DNA from: Acidobacteriota bacterium
GTDB lineage: Bacteria > Acidobacteriota > Blastocatellia > Pyrinomonadales > Pyrinomonadaceae
Reading direction: 5' to 3'
DNA length: 35,688 nucleotides
Assembly: GCA_023436495.1 (NCBI GenBank)
Contig: JAEZIT010000047.1
Location: 1-35,688, forward strand
The notes beneath the pieces were generated by a model, which ran no database searches, was not told the origin of the DNA, and saw nothing but the letters and a program-made list of their open reading frames with translations. Numbering within the stretch: the first letter of the stretch is position 1; every line of letters begins with the position of its first letter. This document shows positions 1-6,379 of the stretch, piece by piece. The translations under genes and the position numbers were made by a program.

Positions 1-76
1 CTTTAGCTACAGGTGCAGCGTAGCGTAACCTGTAGTCAGACGGATCCGAACCGCCAAGCGTGTGAAACACGCGAAA
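1..76 (+). repeat. REP-like two-hairpin repeat, copy 1 (left of transposase)
   Basis: The copy holds two hairpins. The first has an 8-bp stem, CTACAGGT (7-14) with ACCTGTAG (28-35), around a 13-nt loop. The second is the compact palindrome gcgtgtgaaacacgc (58-72; 6-bp stem, GAA loop). A near-identical copy lies at 744-820 and an inverted one at 531-607. The arrangement is typical of REP/BIME elements mobilised in trans by RAYT transposases. The copy may extend beyond the left edge of the window. Confidence 0.85.
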
Positions 77-83
77 CCGCCCG

Positions 84-521
84 ATGTCCTACACCCGCCT
101 TCTCTACCACATCGTCTTCGCCACCAAAGACCGCATGCCGCTGATTGCCGCATCGTGGGAAACCGAGCTTTATAAATATCTCGGCGGGATCATCAAAAAC
201 CACGGCGGTGAGGCGATCGAGATCAACGGGATGCCGGAACACGTGCATGTGCTTACGCGCCTGAAGCCGCTGCCCGCGATTCCCGATTTCATGCGGGAAC
301 TCAAAGCGAGTTCCTCAAAATGGGCCAAACGCCACCAGCCCAAATTCTCCTGGCAGCGCCGTTACGCAGCATTCACGGTAAGCGAGTCGATGTGCGAAAC
401 TGTCCGCAAATATATCCGGAACCAAAAATCGCATCACACCATACAACCGTTCCACGACGAATTCACCAGCCTTTTGCATTTGCACAATGTCGAGTTCGAC
501 AAAAGGTACTTGTGGGATTGA
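84..521 (+). CDS. REP-associated tyrosine transposase (RAYT, IS200/IS605 TnpA-like, Y1_Tnp)
   Basis: A 145-aa single-domain HUH/Y1 transposase, full length for the family. The HUH-type metal site is HVH at residues 53-55 (PEHVHVL). The catalytic tyrosine is Y110 in YIRNQKSHH, where Q114 and the following HH are family-typical, and the WQRRYAAFTVS stretch (90-100) matches RAYT proteins. These enzymes nick single-stranded DNA next to REP hairpins through a 5'-phosphotyrosine bond. The gene starts 11 nt after the GAA-loop hairpin of repeat copy 1 and stops 9 nt before the inverted copy, so gene plus repeats form one unit. There is no Shine-Dalgarno sequence before the ATG at 84. Nothing in the frame is broken, so the enzyme is probably active. 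No second transposon gene such as tnpB is present, which favours a domesticated RAYT over a complete IS605. Confidence 0.93.
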   Translation: MSYTRLLYHIVFATKDRMPLIAASWETELYKYLGGIIKNHGGEAIEINGMPEHVHVLTRLKPLPAIPDFMRELKASSSKWAKRHQPKFSWQRRYAAFTVSESMCETVRKYIRNQKSHHTIQPFHDEFTSLLHLHNVEFDKRYLWD

Positions 522-530
522 GTTAATATT

Positions 531-607
531 CCGCGTGTTTCACACGCTCGCGGATTTACACGAATCTGGTCTACAGGTTACGCCTTCGGCTTCACCCGTA
601 GCTAAAG
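531..607 (-). repeat. REP-like two-hairpin repeat, inverted copy 2 (right of transposase)
   Basis: Reverse-oriented counterpart of copy 1. The palindrome gcgtgtttcacacgc (533-547) now shows its loop as TTC. The second hairpin is CTACAGGT (571-578) with ACCCGTAG (594-601), one mismatch away from the perfect stem of copies 1 and 3. Together with copy 1 it frames the transposase as inverted repeats. Confidence 0.8.
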
Positions 608-614
608 TCATCTC

Positions 615-629
615 GTCTGCTCCGCAGAC
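615..629 (-). repeat. Compact 6-3-6 palindrome
   Basis: Perfect 6-bp stem GTCTGC/GCAGAC with loop TCC (GGA on the minus strand). It has the same architecture as the REP palindromes at 58-72 and 533-547 but a different stem sequence, which suggests a related REP class. Confidence 0.6.
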
Positions 630-720
630 TTGCTGAGCGTCCGTTTCACCATACTCGGCCCGAATTCGACACATCTCCGACAGCTTCCTAACTCATTCCG
701 AACGCAACCTCGAGCTCCCA

Positions 721-735
721 GCGTGCGGAGCACGC
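721..735 (+). repeat. Compact 6-3-6 palindrome
   Basis: Perfect 6-bp stem GCGTGC/GCACGC with loop GGA, 8 bases before repeat copy 3. Its stem differs by one base from the GAA-loop palindrome of the main repeat. Confidence 0.6.
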
Positions 736-743
736 GGCCGTAT

Positions 744-820
744 CTTTAGCTACAGGTGCAGCGTAGCGTAACCTGTAGTCAGTCAGACGCCCCCGAACCG
801 CCAAGCGTGTGAAACACGCG
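744..820 (+). repeat. REP-like two-hairpin repeat, direct copy 3
   Basis: Nearly identical to copy 1. The CTACAGGT (750-757)/ACCTGTAG (771-778) hairpin and the palindrome gcgtgtgaaacacgc (805-819) are both intact. Only the spacer between the hairpins varies (an extra AGTC and GACGCC in place of GACGGAT). Confidence 0.85.
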
Positions 821-928
821 ATACCTTCATTTTTTCCGTTTTGCCCCATTCGGTGATATATTCGCCTCTGTCACAACGCGTCTAATTTAAACGCTCCTAC
901 AAGTTCAGATCTTTGGAGGACTAGTTTT

Positions 929-1747
929 ATGAGCACCGCAGTGTCGCCCGAAATGGCGTCGTTGAAATCACGTTTGAAAACAGTTTGGGAAGCCGGCGAC
1001 TTTTCCGAGGTCGCCAAGCACATCGAAACGACCGCGGAAGCCTTCGTCAACCGCCTGAATATTCAGCCTGGGATGAAGGTCCTGGACGTTGCGTGCGGCA
1101 GCGGCAATTTGGCGGTCGTGGCCGCGCAAAAAGGCGCCGATGTCACCGGGATCGATATCGCGGACAACCTTGTCGAAGCCGCAAAAGGCCGTGCCGAAAA
1201 GCTCGGTCTGAATATCAAATTCGAACAGGGCGACGCCGAAGCCCTTCCCTATCCTGACAATTCGTTCGACCTTGTTATGACGATGTACGGAGCAATGTTC
1301 GCTCCGCGCCCGGATGTCGTGGCCGATGAACTTATCCGCGTCTGCAAACCCGGCGGGCGGATCACCATGGCAAATTGGACGCCCGATGGCTTTGCCGGAC
1401 AGATGTTCAAACTCTCGACCAAATACCTGCCGCCGCCCGATATGCCGCCGCCGGTACAATGGGGCGTGCCGGACATTGTCCGTCAACGGTTCGGCGACCG
1501 CGTCTCGGAACTGAACATGACGCCGCAAATGGCGGACATGATCTTCGAATATCCGCCGGCCGGCGTGGTCGAGCACTTCAAGACGTATTTCGGCCCGACC
1601 GTCATGGCATTCAAGGCGATCCCCGAAAGCGACCACGAAGCCCTGACGTCCGATCTGACCCAACTCTGGGAACAGAACAACACCAAATCCGACGGCACGA
1701 CGCTCGCAAAGAGCGAATATCTCGAGGTCGTCGCGACCAAACGTTAA
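929..1747 (+). CDS. Class I SAM-dependent methyltransferase (Methyltransf_11/UbiE-like)
   Basis: A 272-aa cytoplasmic protein with a Rossmann methyltransferase core. Motif I VLDVACGSG (residues 51-59) is the SAM-binding glycine loop, the acidic end of the second strand is DVTGIDIAD (71-79), GDAEALPYPDNSFD is motif II, and KPGGRI precedes the late strands. The motif order and the post-motif II hydrophobic strand (LVMTMYGAMF) match the UbiE/small-molecule methyltransferase group. The substrate cannot be told from sequence. The ATG at 929 is preceded by GGAGGA (915-920) at 8-nt spacing, one of the clearest ribosome binding sites in the window. The gene is monocistronic and ends at a bidirectional terminator shared with the convergent peptidase gene. 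Confidence 0.9.
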   Translation: MSTAVSPEMASLKSRLKTVWEAGDFSEVAKHIETTAEAFVNRLNIQPGMKVLDVACGSGNLAVVAAQKGADVTGIDIADNLVEAAKGRAEKLGLNIKFEQGDAEALPYPDNSFDLVMTMYGAMFAPRPDVVADELIRVCKPGGRITMANWTPDGFAGQMFKLSTKYLPPPDMPPPVQWGVPDIVRQRFGDRVSELNMTPQMADMIFEYPPAGVVEHFKTYFGPTVMAFKAIPESDHEALTSDLTQLWEQNNTKSDGTTLAKSEYLEVVATKR

Positions 1748-1755
1748 ATAAAAAA

Positions 1756-1780
1756 GAGGCCGCCCTTTTCAGACGGCCTC
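1756..1780. terminator. Bidirectional rho-independent terminator
   Basis: Perfect 7-bp stem GAGGCCG (1756-1762)/CGGCCTC (1774-1780), 11-nt loop, with an A-run on the left (1748-1755) and TTT plus a T-rich tract on the right. It can serve both the methyltransferase (+) and the M3 peptidase (-), whose stop codons lie within 20 bases on either side. Confidence 0.88.
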
Positions 1781-1797
1781 TTTCCTTTTCTTCCGGT

Positions 1798-4005
1798 CTA
1801 CTTCTTTTGCGAAGTCGCCTTATTCGGAGCCTTGCTTTCCGCAAATCCCCGTTTCCGCATCAGTGCCTCGACCTTTGGGTCGCGGCCGCGGAATTGCCTG
1901 TAACCTTCCGCCGGGTCTATCGTATTGCCCACCGTGAAGATATACTTCCTCAGCCTCTCTGCGACGGCCTTGTCGTACGGCCCGCCTGCTTCCGTGAACG
2001 CCTCGAATGCGTCCGCGTTCAGCACGTCCGACCACAGATAGCTGTAATATCCGGCCGAATATCCGTCGCTCGAGAAAACGTGACCGAACTGCGGCGTCCG
2101 GTGACGCATAACGATCTCGTCCGGCATCCCGAGGTCCGCCAGCGTTTTCTTCTCGAACGCATCCGGATCTATCTTCTGCGAACCCGCCAGGTGCAGCTTC
2201 ATATCGACCAAAGCGCTCGCCAGATACTCGACCGTCGCAAATCCCTGGTTGAATTTCGAAGCGTTCTTGATCTTATCGACCAGTGCCTGCGGGATCGGCT
2301 TTCCGGTCTCGTAATGCACCGCGAATTTCTGCAGCACTTCCGGCGTTTCTACCCAATGTTCCAGCAGCTGCGACGGAAATTCCACATAATCGCGTGCCAC
2401 CGCCGTGCCCGACAGCGTCGGATAGGTCACATTCGACGACAATCCGTGCAGCGCGTGCCCGAATTCGTGAAACAGCGTCGTCGCGTCGTCCCACGATATC
2501 AGTACAGGCTCGCCGGGCTTGCCTTTGACGAAGTTCGAATTGTTCGAAACGATCGTCGTCACCGCGCCGTCCATCTTCTCCTGCGTCCGGTACGAATTCA
2601 TCCACGCTCCCGACCGCTTGCCCGCGCGGGCATACGGGTCGAAATACCACAAACCGACGTGCTTGCCCGATTTCTTGTCCGTCACTTCCCAAACGCGTAC
2701 GTCAGGATGGAATACCGGAACATTCGTGACCGGTTTGAAATCGAACCCGAACAGTTCGCCCGCGACCCAGAACATTCCCTCGCGCAATTTCTCGAGCTGC
2801 AGGTAAGGCTTCACCTCGTTCTGGTCCAGGTCGTATTTCGCCTTACGGACCTTTTCCGCGTAATACCTGTAATCCCAAGGTTCGATCTTGATCTTCGCGC
2901 CTTCCTTGTCGGCAAGCGCCTGCATGTCGGCGACCTCTTCCTTCACGCGTGCGACCGCCGGTTTCCAGACCGCTTCCATCAGCTCCATCGCGCGCTCCGG
3001 CGTTTTCGCCATCGCGTTCTCGAGCCGCCAGTGTGCATGCGTCTCATACCCGAGCAATTTCGCACGCTCGGCCCTTAGCTGCAGGACCTCTGTGATTATC
3101 CCGTTGTTGTCGTGTGCCCCGCCGTTGTCCCCGCGGTTCACGAACAGCCGCCATGCCTTTTCGCGAAGGTCGCGGCGTTCCGAATACGTCAGGAACGGAT
3201 CGATCGACGAGCGGGTGTTCGAAATAAGCCAAACGCCTTCCTTCTTGCGGCTTTTAGCCTCTTCCGCCGCGGCGTCCTTGATCGATTGCGGCAATCCCGC
3301 AAGGTCCGCTTCCGACTTCAATTCAAGGTAAAGGTCGTTCTCGTCCGCCAGCAGGTTCTGGCTGAACTTCGTATAAAGCGTTGCAAGCTGCTGGTTGATC
3401 GCGGAAAGCCGGGTCTTCGCGTCCGGCGAGAGCTTTGCGCCCGCACGTACGAAATTCGTGTAATACCGCCAGGTCAGACGCTGCTGTTCCGGCGTAAGCT
3501 TCGATTTTTCCGGCGAATTATAGACCGTCTCGATCCGCTTGAACAACGCCGCGTTCTGCGTGATCTTATCGTAAAAACCCGCCAGCTTCGGGTCCATTTC
3601 GCTCTCGACCGCGCGAAGCTCCGGCGTGCTCATATTCGAACCCCAGATGCCGTAGATCGTCGATACGCGGTCCAGCGTCCGGCCCGTGCGTTCCATTGCC
3701 GCGATCGTATTCTCGAAATTCGGGGCTTCGGGGTTCGCGGCGATCTTGTCGATCTCCGCCAGGTTTTCGGCCATCGCCGTCGCAAGCGCCGGCTTCATAT
3801 CCGAAACCTTTACACGGTCGAACGGCGGAACACCGTCGAACGGCCCCGTCCAATCCGCTAGCAGCGGGTTCGTCTCGCTCTTTTCGGCCCTTTCCGTCTG
3901 TGAATAATGATTGTCCATAGCGATCGCGGCGGGCGCCATGTTCAGGCACCCGATCATCAACAACACACTTCCTTTCAGCTTAAAATTACTTTTCATACTG
4001 CCCAT
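1798..4005 (-). CDS. Exported M3-family zinc oligopeptidase / peptidyl-dipeptidase (Dcp-like)
   Basis: About 735 aa, the usual M3A size (OpdA/Dcp) plus an N-terminal export signal. Zinc ligands are H513 and H517 in HEFGH and E542 in DYVEFPSQ. The flanking HALHGLSS...LLEHW and the late HRTPQFGHVFSSDGYSAGYYSYLWSDVLNADAF stretch, here cited by its ends, are characteristic of Dcp. The N-terminus (KLKGSVLLMIGCLNMAPAAIA) is a signal, either lipobox-like (MIGC) or cleaved after AIA, so the enzyme probably degrades short peptides outside the cytoplasm. I chose the ATG at 4005 because AAGGAG (4013-4018) lies 7 nt upstream; a TTG at 4011 is too close to it. That ribosome binding site abuts and partly overlaps the stop codon of the ferredoxin gene, so the two are probably cotranscribed. 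Confidence 0.93.
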   Translation of the reverse strand: MGSMKSNFKLKGSVLLMIGCLNMAPAAIAMDNHYSQTERAEKSETNPLLADWTGPFDGVPPFDRVKVSDMKPALATAMAENLAEIDKIAANPEAPNFENTIAAMERTGRTLDRVSTIYGIWGSNMSTPELRAVESEMDPKLAGFYDKITQNAALFKRIETVYNSPEKSKLTPEQQRLTWRYYTNFVRAGAKLSPDAKTRLSAINQQLATLYTKFSQNLLADENDLYLELKSEADLAGLPQSIKDAAAEEAKSRKKEGVWLISNTRSSIDPFLTYSERRDLREKAWRLFVNRGDNGGAHDNNGIITEVLQLRAERAKLLGYETHAHWRLENAMAKTPERAMELMEAVWKPAVARVKEEVADMQALADKEGAKIKIEPWDYRYYAEKVRKAKYDLDQNEVKPYLQLEKLREGMFWVAGELFGFDFKPVTNVPVFHPDVRVWEVTDKKSGKHVGLWYFDPYARAGKRSGAWMNSYRTQEKMDGAVTTIVSNNSNFVKGKPGEPVLISWDDATTLFHEFGHALHGLSSNVTYPTLSGTAVARDYVEFPSQLLEHWVETPEVLQKFAVHYETGKPIPQALVDKIKNASKFNQGFATVEYLASALVDMKLHLAGSQKIDPDAFEKKTLADLGMPDEIVMRHRTPQFGHVFSSDGYSAGYYSYLWSDVLNADAFEAFTEAGGPYDKAVAERLRKYIFTVGNTIDPAEGYRQFRGRDPKVEALMRKRGFAESKAPNKATSQKK

Positions 4006-4017
4006 CGGCAAGCTCCT

Positions 4018-4434
4018 TTACGATTTATCTTCCTGCTTGTCCCTTTCTGTAAAATTTATCAGTGCCAGCCGTTCGACCGCTTTTCCGTTCTCAAGGTGTT
4101 CTTCGATTATCTCCGGCACATCGTCCGCCGTGACCTGCCCGTACCAGATGCCTTCTGGATAAACGAGCACCGCCGTCCCTATCGAACAAAATCCGACCGA
4201 CCCGCAATCCGTCAGCACGATCGGGCCTTCCGGGTTTCTTCCCTTCGACACCTTTCCGTAACGCAAACCCTTTTCTTCCAGCTCCTTTTCGAACGCCGCC
4301 TTGACCTCCGCGCTGCCCACGGCCGAACACGATTTTCCGTTGCATACGAAAACGTGCCGCTGGATCGGCGCCGTCATGACCGGCGCAAGCTTCTCCAGCT
4401 GCTCGCGGTCATCGATAAACTTCTTGTTGCCCAT
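4018..4434 (-). CDS. Thioredoxin-like [2Fe-2S] ferredoxin
   Basis: A 138-aa soluble protein of the thioredoxin-fold 2Fe-2S ferredoxin group (NuoE-like fold). Cluster motifs are VFVCNGKSCSAVGS (C31, C36) and TDCGSVGFCSIG (C77, C83), followed by AVLVYPEGIWYG, the hallmark strand-turn of this family. The first pair has the usual C-x4-C spacing. The second pair is C-x5-C here rather than the common C-x3-C, with S79 where a cysteine is expected, so C77 would have to take its place. The role is electron transfer to an unknown partner. The gene lies 12 bases upstream of the M3 peptidase and is translationally linked to it; no functional relation is obvious. No Shine-Dalgarno sequence is visible before the ATG at 4434. 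Confidence 0.88.
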   Translation of the reverse strand: MGNKKFIDDREQLEKLAPVMTAPIQRHVFVCNGKSCSAVGSAEVKAAFEKELEEKGLRYGKVSKGRNPEGPIVLTDCGSVGFCSIGTAVLVYPEGIWYGQVTADDVPEIIEEHLENGKAVERLALINFTERDKQEDKS

Positions 4435-4674
4435 TATTACTATTTTGCCACGTTTTACGGCATTTTCAGAGTCCGCACGGCCCGCAGGTCCCGGCGGCCA
4501 AGGTTGTTTGTTTCGATATCACCGTCGCCGGGTTGCCCGCACGATGCCTGCCCGTGCGCGGTGCGTTTTTATAAGCGAACTTTTTCACGTGTTTCGTTCT
4601 CTAACGTAAGGCGCAATCTCATTTTTGTTCAGGGTTTATGTTAAAATCCAGAATGCGGCACCGTCCCGATTAGA
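4435..4674. promoter_or_regulatory. Divergent promoter region, unresolved
   Basis: The 240 bases between the divergent ferredoxin and FHA-protease genes must hold both promoters. A TTAAAAT (4641-4647) is a possible -10 for the (+) gene, but its -35 is poor. I see no convincing operator or RNA element. Confidence 0.3.
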
Positions 4675-6321
4675 ATGACACCAGGCATTATCATCCATAT
4701 TACGGTCGGAAGCGAACGACGCACTGAATTCTTCACCGACGAACGTATCCGCATCGGTTCGGACGATTCCGCCGACCTTCAGATACATACGCCCGACGTC
4801 GCCCCCGGCAAAATATGGTTTGAATTGGAGAACGCCGACGGCATTTACCGCATCGTCAATTTCGACGAATCTGTTTCGCTGACGGTGAACGGCAACCCGG
4901 TTCGGCGGTTCATCGCCATTTCCGATGGCGACCAGATCGCCCTCGGCGATACCAATATCGCGTTCGATTTCTTCTCGCTCGCATCGAAATCGTCGCTGAT
5001 CACGACCAATCGCGAACAGCCGCACATCGCCCAATTTATCGAAGAGGCCGCTCTCGAATCCGCCGCTTCCCCGAAACGCGACGATGCAAAGGCTTTCCTT
5101 CGCGAATTTACACGCGAACTGCTTCGCGAGATCTCATGGACGACCAAATTGATCACGCTCGTCCTGACGATCGGCTTTATCACCGGCATCCTGTATCTCG
5201 GGTTCGCTGTCAACCGCGAACTCCGCGAAAGCCGCGAACAATCACAGCAGCAAAGCCAGATCATCAAGGTCCTGAACGAACGCCTCGGCCAGACCAGCGA
5301 CCAGATCGGCCAGCTCGAAAAGACCAATTCCGACATCATCAAGACCGTTTCGCTCGCGCCGAACCTACGCGTCGAATACGGCAACGGCGTCTGCCTGATC
5401 GTCGGCGTTTACGACCTTGTCGATCGAAAGACCGGCAAGACGCTTCGCTATCCTTCGCCGCAGGCACTGCAGGCCAGCCCGTACGAACCGCAGCTTCCCG
5501 AAGACCCGAGTGCACAGCCCGAAGGCGCTTCGATGGGCCTGACGACCGAAGGCGGCGGTTCGCCCGTCGAATATGATTTTATCGGCACCGGCTTTCACGT
5601 CGGCGGCGGCTATATCGTCACGAACCGCCACGTCCTCCAGCCCTGGGAAGAGGACGACCTAGTCAAACAGATGATGCGCGATTCCGACGGTCGCGCCCGG
5701 ATCAAACGGCTGGTCATCTATTTCCCGAATATTCCGTCGCCGTTCCCGATGCGGATCAGGCAAATGAGCGACCGCGAGGATGTCGCCGTCGCATCGATCG
5801 ACTTTAACTCGCTGCCTTCGTCCGTGCCGACGCTCCCGCTCGATACCGACGTTTCCGCGGTGGCGATCGGAAAGACCGTCGTCACGATGGGCTATCCCAG
5901 CGGCCCCGACCGCCTCTTGGCGATGGTCGATGACGACGAGGCCAAATCGATCAACACCCGCTTCGGAAATTCGCGGCAGAATCTTATAAACTTCCTCGCC
6001 CAAAGCCGCAAGATAATGCCGCTTACGACGCAGGGAGCGATCACCGACCTGGACGCCCGGCGCATCGTCCACGACGCCAAGACCGCCGAAGGTGGATCCG
6101 GCGCGCCGCTCTTCGGCCAATCCGGAAAGGTCATCGGCGTAAACTTCGGCGTCTTCACCGAAAACGCCGCCGCCAACATGGCGGTCCCCATCGGCTTTGC
6201 CCTCGACCTGCTCAAAAAAGCCGGCTGGGATTCCCCTGCCCAACCCGAAAAAGACGTCGCCGCCAAAAACTCCCCAGCCACTGGAAACGTTAGCCCGACG
6301 GCTCAAAGTAAGGTACAATAG
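4675..6321 (+). CDS. FHA domain - transmembrane - trypsin-like serine protease
   Basis: A 548-aa membrane protein. Residues 1-105 resemble a forkhead-associated domain (RIGSDDSADLQI, then NGNPVRRF and GDQIALGDTNIAF), a phosphothreonine-binding module. One transmembrane helix spans about 158-178 (KLITLVLTIGFITGILYLGF). A charged, Gln-rich coiled coil (180-225) and a Pro-rich linker follow. The C-terminal half (about 300-520) is a chymotrypsin-fold protease with H319 (TNRHVL), D369 (DREDVAVASID) and S475 (GGSGAPLFG). Topology predicts a cytoplasmic FHA and a periplasmic protease, i.e. signal-dependent envelope proteolysis; this is inference. No PDZ domain is present, unlike DegP/HtrA. The ATG at 4675 has no Shine-Dalgarno sequence; an earlier in-frame ATG at 4653 runs into a stop. 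Confidence 0.88.
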   Translation: MTPGIIIHITVGSERRTEFFTDERIRIGSDDSADLQIHTPDVAPGKIWFELENADGIYRIVNFDESVSLTVNGNPVRRFIAISDGDQIALGDTNIAFDFFSLASKSSLITTNREQPHIAQFIEEAALESAASPKRDDAKAFLREFTRELLREISWTTKLITLVLTIGFITGILYLGFAVNRELRESREQSQQQSQIIKVLNERLGQTSDQIGQLEKTNSDIIKTVSLAPNLRVEYGNGVCLIVGVYDLVDRKTGKTLRYPSPQALQASPYEPQLPEDPSAQPEGASMGLTTEGGGSPVEYDFIGTGFHVGGGYIVTNRHVLQPWEEDDLVKQMMRDSDGRARIKRLVIYFPNIPSPFPMRIRQMSDREDVAVASIDFNSLPSSVPTLPLDTDVSAVAIGKTVVTMGYPSGPDRLLAMVDDDEAKSINTRFGNSRQNLINFLAQSRKIMPLTTQGAITDLDARRIVHDAKTAEGGSGAPLFGQSGKVIGVNFGVFTENAAANMAVPIGFALDLLKKAGWDSPAQPEKDVAAKNSPATGNVSPTAQSKVQ

Positions 6322-6325
6322 CTCG

Positions 6326-6345
6326 GCGAGTTCCCACGAACTCGC
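6326..6345 (+). other. Intergenic RNA hairpin
   Basis: Perfect 8-bp inverted repeat GCGAGTTC/GAACTCGC with a 4-nt loop, 5 bases after the protease stop. No T-run follows, so it is not a typical intrinsic terminator. It could stabilise the 3' end of the upstream message or separate it from the DUF3857 gene 35 bases downstream. Confidence 0.45.
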
Positions 6346-6379
6346 GATCTTGGCCATCTCTTACTCCTAACACCCGATT

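Larger units (their letters stand above)
522..928. other. Intergenic stretch with hairpins and repeats, no gene
   Basis: About 400 bases without a coding region. It holds inverted repeat copy 2, the isolated 6-3-6 palindromes gtctgctccgcagac (615-629) and gcgtgcggagcacgc (721-735), direct copy 3 (744-820), and the ribosome binding site of the next gene (GGAGGA, 915-920). I could not assign a clear promoter for the methyltransferase gene. Confidence 0.8.

Noticed and set aside
1..820. A complete IS200/IS605 insertion sequence with tnpB
   Set aside because: No tnpB or second frame is present; the flanking repeats are REP-like and one extra copy lies outside the gene unit, which fits a RAYT.
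1375..3078. A 567-codon open frame on the plus strand
   Set aside because: It lies antisense to the M3 peptidase and overlaps the methyltransferase, is Arg-rich with no recognisable domain, and has no ribosome binding site. It is a GC-driven shadow frame.
3112..3861. A 249-codon plus-strand open frame
   Set aside because: Antisense to the peptidase N-terminal half, strongly Arg-rich, no start signals.
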